Below, in pieces: positions 9,747-22,035 of a DNA stretch of 64,000 nucleotides; the first letter of the stretch is position 1; each line of letters begins with the position of its first letter. The DNA lies in the NCBI GenBank assembly GCA_025175895.1, contig CM046005.1:64814325-64878324 (forward strand), written 5' to 3'. The notes beneath the pieces are model-generated. The model saw nothing but the letters and a program-made list of their open reading frames with translations, searched no databases and was not told the origin of the DNA. The translations under genes were made by a program, and so were the position numbers. Source of the DNA: Wurfbainia villosa (Eukaryota; Streptophyta; Magnoliopsida; Zingiberales; Zingiberaceae).

Positions 9747-12407
9747 CTTTTGTGGGGTCTATTTAAAGGGTATTAACCTAACCGGAAAACCTAATTTCTA
9801 TTTTTCCTTTCTTTTTCTTTCCTCGCCGATCGACAGTTCCTTCTGCCCGACACCCTCCCTTCTTCTCCGCCATCACTCTCTTCTCCGCCGCCGACGAGGC
9901 CGCGCCACTCTCCTCACCGTTCCGCCGCCCGTGTGAGACGCGCGCACAGGACCAGCGGTCGCCGACCCCAACCGCGTGCGTCGGCCACCATTGTCATAGG
10001 ATCGTCGCTGGTCTCTTTCGTGCCTCCTCCCCGTTGTCGATTGCGGCCGAGGCCGCCGAGTTCTTTTCCCTTTCGCGTGCGCGCCGGCCGCCGTAGCCGC
10101 CGAACCCGGCCAACGACCGCCTCCGACCTCGGTGGCTGGCACCGCCGCTCTCGCGATCGCGGCCGCCGAGCTTACGATCGATTTGCTTTTCCTCGTGCGC
10201 GCCACATTTGCCGCTAAGCCCGATCGGCGCCAGACACGGCCGTCGCACCAAAGAACCACCGTGGTGCCACTTTCGTCACGATCGTCTGAGCCACGGTGTT
10301 CGCCACACCGATCAACCTCACATGCACACAGTGTGCCCTTCTTCCGATGCGACCACCCTCGGCCACCTCCTGATCGGGATCGGTCCGCACCGAGGAGATA
10401 CTGCCAAGGGGAAACTTCTAATTTCAGGTATATATATTTATATCAGGTTTCCCTTATTTGCAGTGGATTTGTGAGTTGAGCCGTAGTTGGTGAGTGACTG
10501 TGAATTTAAGAAATTGAGTTGGAGGTGGGTATAGAAGGTGTTTTGGGACGTTCATAGGGTGTAAAAGGCTGTGGACCTGATTGTGGTCGACTTGGGCTGA
10601 TTTTGGTATTATACAGTTGATCGTATTGTATTCGGAGGATTAGGAATTAATTGGGTAAATTTGTTACTACAATTATTGGATAAATTAAAAGCCATTAAAT
10701 TTTATTTATTTGGCTTAGGTTGTTAAAATGCAGGTTATTCCAGGTTTAATTGATTAATTAGCTTATTCATTAATTAATCAAAGTTTTATCAATTAATTTA
10801 GTGAGCTAAATTAATTGTATGGATATTTGTGGTAGAAAAAGATTAATAAGACGGTTGGAAAATTAAGGAGAATTGGAAATTGATTTGGGTTACGAAGGAA
10901 ATCGATTTAGTATTCGATTTATCGGTAAATTGCATTTTTGTGCTTGACTATAGTTATGCTATATGCAGGTTTCGATCACGAGGCAGGTCCCCAGTCGTGA
11001 CGATTTGGTTCTTTTTGCGGATATATATTCAGGCGGGTATTTTGACTTATCTCCTAGATATAGTCAAATGTTGATATGCTAGTTAGGATAACTTACAATA
11101 ATTTTCATGTTTATATGCCTAGTATGTTTTCTGTGCTTACTAGATACATGCATGTGATAGGTTATGATTATATGTTCCCTGTTTTATTTGGATCATAGTT
11201 ACTTGGATTTTGGATATGTACATATTGATTGTACATATTATTCGGATAGGTATTTTGAGTAGGATTTACATGTTTTAGTATCATGCATCATTTTTGCATG
11301 AGGGTTCCATTATTGTTGAGCCGATTACATGGCACAACACTGCCACTCATGGGTTAGTGGTACATCAGGAGGGTGTGTGCAATTGCTCTGTCAGGCTCCG
11401 CTGGTCCGCTCATGGGTAGCGATGAGGCAGCGTGGTAGCGGGCAGGGATCCCTCCTCTGGTCTATGACACCGGGAGATGAGAGCTTAGCTCTCTCACTCT
11501 GTTTGGGGCAGGAGGATAGGTGTACTCCGACAACATCCTATCCACTCGGTCACTCAGGAGCAGTGATGGCAGAGTGCACAGTTGTCATAGCCCTACCCAC
11601 TCGGCTTCACCATCGCGTGTGAGGCGGCTGACTGGCCTCAGGGGTGACCATGTCATATGCACGGCATGCATTTTTGCATGGATCGCATTTGTATTGTGTT
11701 TGTTGCATTTTATTGATGCCTTGGATGTTGCATATGATTTCCATGCATACAGGATTCATATTCATTTATGGTGATGACTTTATCTCTTATAGTAGGGCAC
11801 ATGCTCCTATATCAGAGTAGGAGATTCAGGTGAGTACAGTCCTTTTGCATTTATTTCTTGCTTACCATATATATGAGACTGTACTGGCATGATTAGTATT
11901 GTTATCTATATCTTGCTATTCATATCGACTAATATCCGCTAAGTTCTTTGAACTTACCCCGTGATTTTATTTTTATTTCAGGATGAAGCTGTCAGGAGAG
12001 TCCAGTTGCCATATCCCCCCCTCGTAGTGACAGTTTATTAGTTGTTTGAGTTATGGTTTGGATTTTGTATAGAAGATATGTTTAGGCTTGGAATTGGATT
12101 TATGTACTCGTGGATTTTTGGGGTCCTTGTGGACCATTGGTCGGATCTTATTTTGATTGGTTTGGTTGGGTATTCCTGTCCAGATGGCAGAAGGGGTAAG
12201 TCTAGTTAGTGTAGACTTTTGTTTACCTAGATTTGTTGGCCTGAGGCCTTATTATTATCTGCGTGTGTTGTGGTATGTTCCGGTCGTGTTGACCGAAGTA
12301 TAGTGGCCGTATAGGCCTTGTATAAAAATTGGTATTGTCACTCGTGCAGGGGAGATGCTGTCGGATTTTCGTCTGGCGGAGACTCCCTCGGGGTGTGACA
12401 ATTTATT

Positions 12408-12419
12408 TGGTATCAGAGC
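12408..12419 (+). promoter_or_regulatory. Primer binding site of the gypsy element
   Basis: TGGTATCAGAGC eight bases after the LTR end at 12400. Confidence 0.8.
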
Positions 12420-15361
12420 GTAGGTTTCTGAGTTCCTTAGGGTCTTTTAGTTTTTTTGAGAGTTTGCCACGTTTGGCAGGTTAACTGGGGTATTTTCGGA
12501 TTGGTACGGATTTCCGACGATTGTTATGTTTCGGAAATTCGAGGTATTATTGACGAGGTCAATATGGGGGAATTGGCGGCGACAGGACATCTCCAGACAG
12601 CTAATAGGTAAATACATTCTAGAAAATTTTCTAGATTTAGTACATATTTATATTGGTTATGCGGTGATATCATGTTTTGTCTTGTATTGTTTTAACCTGA
12701 TATATGTTGGACAATTAGATTTTTAGGTTGCTGGTTTATAGATAGCATTTGGTTATTAATTGCTATTACTGGTATACGTAGCTAGTTATCACTGTGATAT
12801 AAATGATAAGATATTATTGGTAGATGTTTACCTCTTAGAATTTGACTAGTATTAGGATTATTAGACTAGTTGAATATATGACTAAGATGGATAAATTCGT
12901 AGAAGACATTATGACATGATTACACTGCTTACGTAGTTTAGGGTATATGTAGGCATTTGATGCTTTATTTATATATTGCCTTGACTTTGTTCTGGCATTG
13001 ACTTTGTTCTGGCATGACCCTTTAGTAAACCCTAATTAATTTCAGCCATTGATTCCCATTGGTAGGACTATGCTGTCGTTTATTAGACAGCTTGTTATAT
13101 GTTTATATGGTTATGTGTTTTTGCGGTGGATACCATGATTAAGACTAGTAGGGATAGAATAACTTAGATGAAGTTATTCTGTAGGAGCGGATTTCAGGAA
13201 TGAAACAATATTAGTGGAACCCTAGGTGTGGAAACCCTAGGTGTAATAACCCGGATGTGCATATTGGTATAGGTTTATACATTTACTATTTCAGCTGATA
13301 TGGTGATCGGATTAGTAGAGGTTATATGATTAGGATGCGATTAAATCCTTAGAGGGTATATAACGTTGTTCATATTTATCGGCTGCCAACAATATCACCC
13401 ATTCGTGGTTGAGGAAAGTTAAAGTAGAGTTTCCCTAAAGGGGCTTTTGTGTAGTTGAGGTCGAATAGGTCTCCCATGTATGGTTGAGATAATCTACTGT
13501 AAGGTTATACTCTTGCGTTATTCGTTCAGAGTTGGTGATAATCGGATTCGTATGATGTCTGTAGCAAGATAGCTACTTTACAGGTTAAGTACCCACGAGA
13601 TCTGTTCGTGGTAGCATGTTGGAGCATGCATGATTGAACTGGTAGGACGGTATAATTTAGGCTTAATCCTCTTGAAGGGCTTGATAGTAGATTTGTGATC
13701 CTTATTGGCCTGGATAGACGATTCCTGTTAGTTGGGACGAAACCCTATGATTAATCGTCTCGACGCGATTATTAGTGGACTTATGATTTTGATCGACCTT
13801 GATACCGATCATGTTAGAAGGGTTGGAATGCTAGATTTAATCATCTCGACTTATTTATTTATAAGTTGATGATCTTTACCGAATTTGGTAAACATTTCGT
13901 AATAGAGGTGTTGAAACCCTCGCTTGACCGCCTGAATGGGTTTAATTATAGATCGATGATCTTTGTCGACGTCAATGGTCGTTTTATATTGGATGTATTG
14001 GATAACCCGAGGTTTAACAACCTAGGATAATCGACTGCTCACGCGACCTATTGGTGATAGTATGCTAATGCCTGCAGTCGATAACTAGATATTTATATAC
14101 TGCCTGTCTATCCACGAGTCTCATTCGTGGTAGCATATAGTTGCGCGTTGATCGTGCAATTGATTGTCGGCCCATGGGTTACGTTCGCGGTAGCTCATAG
14201 ATAGTTCCCTTTTTGTGCGAGAGCCACGAGGCTTTGTCGTGGTATCCGGATGTGCACTGCTTGTTGCAGTGGTTGTGTATGTTGCAGGTATATTTATTAT
14301 ACTGCTGATTAGGTTAGTTACAGACTGATATTGGTACTCTGAGGGTTGGGTTACTCTAGCTTGTTCCCTGTGACTTCCATTATGTGCATTATAATTATGC
14401 ACTATTGTCTATACATCCACAGAGTGGTTGTACTTATCCCCTCCTCACTTATCCTCTAGGTTAACTGATGGAGGACGTGTCATGTTGACCTACTTTGGTG
14501 TCGCTCAGAGAGTTCCTTGTCGTGCTTGTCCCACTGCATTGTCGAGATGCCGCTTTATTTACTTTATTGGTGTTGCATTTTATTATGCACTTTGGATTTC
14601 GTCGCAGTTTGATTTGGTGTCATAAAACTATTTTACTTTAATGAATATTCTTCATTGTGGATAGAGGATCTATTTATATCAGCTATAGGGCATCAGTGTA
14701 TGCTCTAGGATTGATTTATGACTGATGGGTTGATATTGTAGTGACATGATGTCATACAATTATCATGGTCGTTGTGATGATTGTTATATTATCAACCTAG
14801 AGTAAAGAAAATGCAGGTGTGTAGCGACGACAATTTCATACTTGGTATGAATTGTATGAGTGTTTGATTTTCTTATTAGACTTACGGATGACTTAGTCGT
14901 CCAGGGGATTTGGGAAGTCGTGTATTTTGGACACGATTGGGTCAGTTGTGGTCGTGGGAGTTGCGTAACTTGGCCACTGATGATAGTGGTAGTTGGAGTT
15001 GCGCACTCGACCACCGTAGATGGTGGTTTTCTAGGTATTGATTTGGTTATTACCATAGATATGGATAGGATGCTCTAGAGGTACTACATCGCTGATTGGT
15101 TGGACCAGGAAGGTGATGAAATTTACTTGTCCTGAAGCTTATGAAACTAGTTTCAAGGCTTAGATGATGGTTGACTTTTATGCCAGTGTTGATTAATCAC
15201 TCTGGTGTGGATGGAAGGATAGAGTACATGGATGCATCATTTCGGGGATCGGAGCGATTCCGATGCTATAGAATAAGACGTATCTTAATCTTACGACAGT
15301 TAAAGGACTGCGAGATAAGCCGTCATATATATGACGTGGGCTTCACAGTTATTATGTTGTT
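12420..15361 (+). other. Degenerate internal region of the gypsy element
   Basis: No readable gag, protease or reverse transcriptase. Several short related phrases recur (for example TTCGTGGTAGCAT at about 13608 and 14124), suggesting decayed coding or repeat-derived sequence. Compared with a full gypsy interior, most coding capacity is missing. Confidence 0.55.
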
Positions 15362-15767
15362 TTGAATAGGCAAGTCTCACCCACGAAAGGAGTGAAGAGA
15401 TTTGACCTCCGTGGTAAGTTAGCTCCAAGGTACATTGGGTCTTTCGAGATTTTGGAGAGGATCGGAGTAGTCGCTTACCGTCTAGGACTACCACCATTTT
15501 TAGCTGGTATCCAGGATGTGTTTCATGTGTCCATGCTAAGGAAGTATATGTCAGACTCTACACATTCTATCAGATGTGTTAGGTTCCATTCAACCTGATG
15601 CTACTTACGCAGAGGTTCCGGTACGGATTTTGGATTTCAAGGAACGACAGTTGCGGAACAAGGTTGTGCGACTTGTCAAGGTCGGGTGGAGTCACCACAC
15701 CGACGAAGAGGCTACTTGGGAGCTTGAGGAAAAGATCAAAGCTCAATATCCCCACTTGTTTACTTAA
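15362..15767 (+). pseudogene. Gypsy integrase C-terminus (chromovirus), frame-shifted
   Basis: Two overlapping frames read KLAPRYIGSFEILERIGVVA..RLGLPPFLAGIQDVFHVSMLRKYM and then DATYAEVPVRILDFKERQLR..VVRLVKVGWSHHTDEEATWELEEKIKAQYPHLF. These are the GPY/F module and the chromodomain-like tail that end pol in Tekay/Del-type chromoviruses, where they guide integration. A frameshift near 15580 separates them. The upstream catalytic core is absent. The stop at 15767 is about 100 bp before the right LTR, the usual spacing. Confidence 0.75.
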
Positions 15768-15865
15768 GGTACGTGAAATATATTTTTCAGTACTTTTGGT
15801 ATTTCTTACTCGTTATGCATCCGAGTAGGAAATTTGGGGACCAAATTTTTATTAGTGGGGGAGAA

Positions 15866-18662
15866 TGTTAAATACCAAACTTTAAAATATTAAATTAAAT
15901 GGCCAAGGAATTAAGGAAAATAATCCTAGAAATTTTTTGGGATTTTTAGGAATTTTTTCGGAATTTTTCTGGATTTAAACGGACTCCGTACGAGATTTTT
16001 TCGAGGATAAAATAAATAGGCTTTTGTGGGGTCTATTTAAAGGGTATTAACCTAACTGGAAAACCTAATTTCTATTTTTCCTTTTTTCTTTCGCTGACGC
16101 CTCCCTTCTTCTCCGCCATCACTCTCTTCTCCACCGCCGACGAGGCCGCGCCACTCTCCTCACCGTTCCGCCGCCCGTGTGAGACGCGCAGACAGACGGC
16201 CCCGACTAACGTCGGCGGCCGCCACGGTCATAGGATCGTCGCTGGTCTCTTTCGCGCCTCCTCCCCGTTGTCGATTGCGGCCGAGGCCGCCGAGTTCTTT
16301 TCCCTTCAAGGCGCGTGGCCGAGCCGGAACCGCAGCCCAATGATCGCTCCGACCTCGATGTAGCACCGCCACATCACGCGATGCCGCGCGCCGAGCTTAT
16401 GGTCACCTTTTCTTTTCCTCGCGTCGCCACCGCTAAGCCCTGACGCGGCGGCCAGACACGGATGTCGTAACCAGAATCAAGCTGGGTGCCACTTTCGTCG
16501 TCTGAGCGGCCAGGTGTTCGCAGTCGATCAACCTCTCACGTGCACACACAGTGTGCCCTTCTTTGCCAGCGCCGACCACCCTCCGGCCAGCCTCCACAGT
16601 CGGGATCGGTCCGCACCGAGGAGATACTGCCAAGGGGAAACTTCTAATTTCAGGTATATATATTTATATCAGGTTTCCCTTATTTGCAGTGAATCTGTGA
16701 GTTGAGCCGTAGTTGGTGAGTGATGGAATTTAAGAAATTGAGTTGAGGTGGGTATAGAAGGTGTTTTGGGACGCTCATAGGTGTAAAAGGTTGTGGACCT
16801 GATTGTGGTCGACTTGGGCTGATTTTGGTATTATACAGTTGATCGTATTGTATTTGGAGGATTAGGAATTAATTGGGTAAATTTGTTACTACAATTATTG
16901 GATAAATTAAAAGCCATTAAATTTTATTTATTTGGCTTAGGTTGTTAAAATGCAGGTTATTCCAGGTTTAATTGATTAATTAGCTTATTCATTAATTAAT
17001 CAAAGTTTTATCAATTGATTTAGTGGGATAAATTAATTGTATGGATATTTGTGGTAGGAAAAGATTAATAAGATGGTTGGAAAATTAAGGAGAATTGGAA
17101 ATTGATTTGGGTTAATTGGGTTACGAAGGAAATCGATTTAGTATTCGATTTATCGGTAAATTGCATTTTTGTGCTTGACTATAGTTATGCTATATGCAGG
17201 TTTCGGTCACGAGGCAGGTCCCCAGTCGTGACAATTTGGCTCTTTTTGCGGATATATATTCAGGCGGGTATTTTGACTTATCTCCTAGATATAGTCAAAT
17301 GTTGATATGCTAGTTAGGATAACTTGCAATAATTTTCATGTTTATATGCCTAGTATGTTTTCTGTGCTTACTAGATACATGCATGTGATAGGTTATTATT
17401 ATATGTTCCCTGTTTTATTTGGATCATAGTTACTTGGATTTTGGATATGTACATATTGATTGTACATATTATTCGGATAGGTATTTTGAGTAGGATTTAC
17501 ATGTTTTAGTATCATGCATCATTTTTGCATGATTGCATGTTGGCTGGACGGAGTTCCATTATTGTTGAGCCCGCAGCCAGTTACATGGCCTGCACACACT
17601 GCCACTCATGGGTTAGTGGTACATCAGGAGGGTGTGTGCAGTTGCTCTGTCAGGCTCCGCTGGTCCGCTCATGGGTAGCGATGAGGCAGCGTGGTAGCGG
17701 GCAGGGATCCCTCCTCTGGTCTATGACACCGGGAGATGAGAGCTTAGCTCCCCCACTCTATTTGGGGCAGGAGGATAGGTGTACTCCGACAGCATCCTAT
17801 CCACTCGGTCACTCAGGAGCAGTGATGGCAGAGTGCACAGTTGTCATAGCCCTACCCACTCGGCTTCACCATCGCGTGTGAGGCGGCTGACTGGCGTCAG
17901 GGGTGACCATGTCATATGCACGACATGCATTTTTGCATGGATCGCATTTGTATTGTGTTTGTTGCATTTTATTGATGCCTTGGATGTTGCATATGATTTC
18001 CATGCATACAGGATTCATATTCATTTATGGTGATGACTTTATCTCTTATAGTAGGGCACATGCTCCTATATCAGAGTAGGAGATTCAGGTGAGTATAATC
18101 CTTTTGCATTTATTTCTTGCTTACTATATATATGAGACTGTACTCGTATGATTAGTATTGTTAGCTATATCTTGCTATTCATATCGACTAATATTCGCTA
18201 AGTTCTTTGAACTTACCCCGTGATTTTATTTTTATTTCAGGATGAAGCTGTCAGGAGAGTCCAGTTGCCATATCCCCCCCCCCTCGTAGTGACAGTTTAT
18301 TAGTTGTTTGAGTTATGGTTTGGATTTTGTATAGAAGATATGTTTAGGCTTGGAATTGGATTTATGTACTCGTGGATTTTTGGGGTCCTTGTGGACCATT
18401 GGTTGGATCTTATTTTGATTGGTTTGGTTGGGTATTCCTGTCCAGATGGCAGAAGGGGTAAGTCTAGTTAGTGTAGACTTTTGTTTACCTAGATTTGTTG
18501 GCCTGAGGCCTTATTATTATCTGCGTGTGTTGTGGTATGTTCCGGTCGTGTTGACCAAAGTATAGTGGCCGTGTAGGCCTTGTATAAAAATTGGTATTGT
18601 CACCCGTACAGGGGAGATGCAGCTGGATTTTCGTCTGGCGGAGACTCCCTCAGGGCGTGACA
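15866..18662 (+). repeat. 3' LTR of the gypsy element
   Basis: Matches 2892-3061 plus 9752-12400 over its length. The GC-rich leader part (16080-16620) differs markedly from 9800-10400, whereas the AT-richer remainder is almost identical. It is followed by ATTTATTT, the same eight bases that follow the left LTR. Confidence 0.8.
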
Positions 18663-18778
18663 ATTTATTTTTGATCACTTGGTTACCAGGATTCATAAAC
18701 TTTAGTACTTAGCCTGGAGGTCTAGAGTTCGAATCCTGGGGAAGGCAAAAACCCACTTTCAGGGGTGGGAAGACCAGG
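18663..18778 (+). repeat. Possible tRNA-derived SINE fragment
   Basis: GTTCGAATCC at 18727-18736 matches the RNA polymerase III B box, in a context GGTCTAGAGTTCGAATCCTGG that resembles a tRNA T-arm. No clear A box or cloverleaf is visible, so a tRNA gene is not supported. It could be the head of a SINE whose body is the following inverted repeat. Confidence 0.3.
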
Positions 18779-18954
18779 TGAGTAACGACGGGCCAACAGG
18801 GGCGACGGTCGTCGACCAATAGGGGTCACCGAATTCCGCCAACAGGGGCCGGGTCGTTACAATAAAAAGGCGCATTTTTATTGTAACGACCCGGCCCCTA
18901 TTGGCGAGTCGCGACCTATTGGTCGACGGCCGTCGCCTAACGTCGTACTCACTG
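18779..18954. repeat. Long imperfect inverted repeat (hairpin)
   Basis: Arms 18779-18868 and 18875-18954 are imperfect inverse copies: GAGTAACGACGGGCC..GGGTCGTTACAATAAAAA against TTTTTATTGTAACGACCC..CGTCGTACTC, around the loop GGCGCA. Both arms are GC-rich and carry GTCGAC. A transcript would fold into a stem of roughly 80 bp. It may be two copies of one short element joined head to head, or a foldback element. Confidence 0.65.
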
Positions 18955-19059
18955 TATTCCACCTTGGAAGTTGCTTCGTTCGGTGCGTATTGCTAAGGAT
19001 TGATCCCTATTATGCGGCGACAGTCCACATTCTTGTCTTGCTACAGTATTCACTTCTGC

Positions 19060-20719
19060 CTTGGGTTTGTTGGATCTTTTAGGGGTTCAAGACTCTGTAA
19101 CCTCGAGCAAGCTCTTGTCTTGAGAAACTAAGAAGTGCTCTCACTTGGTTGCTTCTTGCTAGAAGTCCTAAAGGAAGGAGAAAAAGAAGAAAGGAAGAGA
19201 ATCTTCTTCTGCTGCCACTCACAAAAACCACACAAAGCCTCTCACCACCAAGCTCTCTCAAGCCTCAAGCTTCCCACCATTTGGCCGGCCACCCCATGGA
19301 GTGTTTTATAGGATTGAAAAACCTTTCACCTCCTATCACATTCAATGCAATCAATTGCATTGAAAAATAATCAAGCCACATGTGGAGAAAATCCAAAGGT
19401 CAAAACCCTTTGTCTCCTTCCACCTCATCAAGCTTAGGTGGCATGCTTATGTGGCATGCTTATGTGGCATTCATGCTTGTTGAATTAATCTTATTAATTC
19501 AATAAGCTTATGTTATCATATTGAATTAATCTCATTAAATCAATAAGGTAACATATTGAATTAATCTTATTAAATCAATTAAGCTTAGGCTATCATGATA
19601 ACATATTTATTTAATCTTATTAAATTAATAAGCAGCATATTGAATTAATCTCATTAAATCAATAAGCTAAAATTCTCATTAGCTTAAAGTCCAAAACCAT
19701 TTTGTACTTAAGCTTATTCCCAAATTATTCTAGTCGAACTAGAATGCACTAATTCTTCTAATCATCATGCTCTTTGTGTGTGACCCTATAGGCTCTCATA
19801 GCGTTGGCGGTGGATCTAAACTCTTTTAGATACACAAGCAATAGCGACATAGCAATACATCATTGCTACCCAAGTTCTGAAATAAGTCAAGATCCGACTA
19901 ACCTTTCGTGACTACTATAATGTATGACCGTGTCCTTTTATCCTTGATATCAGTTGACGATGAGGCATAGACCGTGTCATCCTCGATCAATCTATGTGTT
20001 TCTTGATCCCTGAGTAAACTAACTCAAACAAATGAGCTCAATATCTCATATTGACTCATTCGAGCATGACCATGCGTTTTAGTAGTTCTACTCAATCAAG
20101 AGCCCACAGATATCACTCCGTCGTATGGGAGGATAGATCCCATCTACATCACTCACATCCCTCCATAATTTGTTATATACCCGATGTCGCCTTTATGGTC
20201 CACCACATTACGGGTGGCGTTTGTGATACCAAAGTACATAACTCCTTATGTAGGGAACCGTAGTGACTTCAGGTTTGAGGACTATTCATACCAATAGTCA
20301 CATGAGAAAGTTTATGACACTCATATGACGATCCATGAAACTTTCTCATGGTGGGTTAGTTCAGTATATATTCTCTAATATATACCCATGTGTCAACTTA
20401 ATATCATATATCCATGACTTGTGAGATCAAGTCATCAATTAACCTACATGCTAGTCTTTATGTATTAATATTGCCCTTGCATATTAATACTTGACTAGGA
20501 ACATTTTAGGAAAGTGTTCTCTCTGACCTCTCTCATAATCAATTACGCGATTGATGTCTTTGTAGATAAGAACCTACTTTTCTAGGGCATTATTATATTT
20601 AATTTAGCTAGCACAAGCAAGACATAAATATAATAACCAATCCTTTTCCTTTATAGAATATGATACAAAATGTTCCCTATTCAACTATCACATGATTGGT
20701 TCTAGGGCTATAACTAACA
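19060..20719 (-). repeat. 3' LTR (left) of the minus-strand copia element, partial
   Basis: From CTTGGGTTTGTTGG onward it follows the right LTR (26058-27806) to the shared end CTATAACTAACA. Its first 170 bp are clearly more divergent and overlap in content with 2680-2890, so part of the LTR is present twice on the left side. An AT-rich array of GAATTAATCT-(T/C)ATTAAATC units lies at about 19480-19680. Confidence 0.7.
19480..19680. repeat. AT-rich imperfect tandem repeat in the LTR
   Basis: Five to six units of about 30-40 bp built on ATTGAATTAATCTCATT and AAATCAATAAG; the same array is at about 26553-26750 in the other LTR. It is preceded by a short TGGCATGCTTATG repeat whose copy number differs between the two LTRs. 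Confidence 0.65.
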
Positions 20720-20733
20720 ATCTCCCACTAGCA

Positions 20734-21051
20734 CTAGTACCAATCACTATAATATCTAATACCTAGTGACCTAGTGTGACTATCATGCTTCCTCTGTGCC
20801 AAAGCCTTGGTCAATGGATCTGCGATGTTAACTTCTGTCGGTACTCTGCATATCCTCACATCTCCTCTATCGATGATCTCTCGAATGAGATGGAAGCGCC
20901 GCAGTATGTGTTTGGTCCGCTGATGTGATCGAGGTTCCTTAGCCTGTGCAATAGCCCCATTATTGTCACAATAGAGGTCTATTGGATCTGCAATGCTAGG
21001 AACTACCCCAAGTTCATTGATGAACTTGAGCCAACACCTCCTTCTTTGCAT
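20734..21051 (-). pseudogene. Copia RNase H C-terminal part
   Basis: Minus-strand reading INELGVVPSIADPIDLYCDN..AIAQAKEPRSHQRTKHILRRFH..RGDVRICRVPTEVNIADPLTKAL is the end of copia pol. The conserved YCDN, RTKHI and N(I/L)ADPLTK motifs are present. The upstream RNase H part, between 21052 and 21384, is interrupted. The stop lies about 14 bp from the polypurine tract and LTR, as normal for copia elements. Confidence 0.8.
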
Positions 21052-21384
21052 CGACGCAACAATATACTATTGTAGAATCGGCAATCGTGTCTGCTTCGAA
21101 CTCTTCCAACTCACAGCTCCACCATTTAGGCAAAACACGTACCCCGATTGCGATCTATAGTCATCCTTGTCTGTTTGGAAGCTTGCATCACTGTAACCCT
21201 TTACAGTTAGCTCCTCATTGCCTCCAAATATCAGGAAATATTCTTTCGTTCTTCGTAAGTATTTAAGAATATTTTTGATGCTATCCAGATGACTTTCACT
21301 GGATCCGATGGTATCTACTCGTCATGCTCAAAGCATACGAGGCGTCGGAACAGTACAAAGCATAGCGTACGCATATGATCGACC

Positions 21385-22035
21385 CTATAGCGGATGCATA
21401 AGGGATCTTATCCATGCGATCTCTCTCCTCCTTAGAAGAGGACATTGAGTCTTGAAAGACTCACACCATGTGATAAAGCGAAATCCTTTCTTGGAATTTT
21501 GCATAGCAAAACGATCTAGCACTTTATCAATGTATGTACTCTGACTTAGGCCAAGTAATCTTTTAGATCTATCTCTATAGATCTTGATGCCTAGAATATA
21601 GGCAGCTTCACCTAAGTCTTTCATCGAGAAACAATTCCCTAACCACATCTTCACAGACTGGAGTGAGGGAATATCATTTCCGATGAGAAGTATGTCATCT
21701 ACATACAAGATAAGAAATACAACTGTGCTCTCACTATTTCTCTTGTAGATACAAGGTTCATCTTCATTCTTGATGAAACCAAACTCCTTGATTGCATCAT
21801 CGAATCGAAGATTCCAGCTTCGAGAGGCTTGCTTTAGTCCATAAATGGACCTTTGCAGTTTGCATACCTTTCCAGGATGCTTTGGATCTTCAAAACCCTC
21901 AGGCTGTGTCATGTACACATCCTCGAGTAGCTTTCCATTCAGAAAAGCGGTTTTGACATCCATCTGCCAGATCTCATAATCGTGGTAGGTTGCAATAGCA
22001 AGTATGATCCGAATGGATTTAAGTATCGCAACTGG
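21385..22035 (-). pseudogene. Copia reverse transcriptase core
   Basis: Minus-strand reading MDVKTAFLNGKLLEDVYM..PEGFEDPKHPGKVCKLQRSIYGLKQASRSWNLRFD and VFLILYVDDILLIGNDIPSL, then SMKDLGEAAYILGIKIYRDR. The YVDD catalytic motif is intact. A frameshift near 22036 separates it from the upstream part, and the frame is lost again near 21385. The family would copy element RNA to cDNA in virus-like particles, but this copy cannot be expressed whole. Confidence 0.85.

Larger units (their letters stand above)
2892..12400 (+). repeat. 5' LTR of the gypsy element (interrupted by the element at 3062-9746)
   Basis: LTR sequence runs 2892-3061 and resumes at 9747/9752-12400; the parts join to match 15866-18662. 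A GC-rich stretch at about 9800-10400 is probably an untranslated leader and gives spurious open frames on both strands. Positions 11330-11640 hold a GC-richer patch and 12390-12400 the terminal TGTGACA. Confidence 0.8.
2892..18662 (+). mobile_element. Ty3/gypsy chromovirus (Tekay/Del-like) remnant
   Basis: Two long LTRs begin TGTTAAATACC (2892 and 15866) and end in TGTGACA/CGTGACA (12400 and 18662). Removing the nested element gives 2819 bp and 2797 bp. A primer site TGGTATCAGAGC lies 8 bp after the left LTR (12408-12419). The 3.5-kb internal region keeps only the end of pol, the integrase C-terminus, so most of gag-pol is gone or unreadable. In the gypsy order integrase is last, as seen here next to the right LTR. 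The sequence after 18662 does not repeat the CAAAG that precedes 2892, so the right boundary is complex. Confidence 0.75.

Noticed and set aside
9873..10479. Overlapping open frames on both strands in a GC-rich block
   Set aside because: They lie in a gypsy LTR, are not conserved in the partner LTR (16080-16620), and have arginine/proline-rich low-complexity translations.
11329..11774. Open frames of about 97 and 84 codons, repeated at 17525-18033
   Set aside because: Both copies fall at the same place in the two gypsy LTRs. No domain, no start context, and the pair is explained as LTR sequence.
18700..18745. tRNA gene
   Set aside because: Only a B-box-like GTTCGAATCC is present. No acceptor stem or anticodon arm can be drawn, so a SINE head is likelier.
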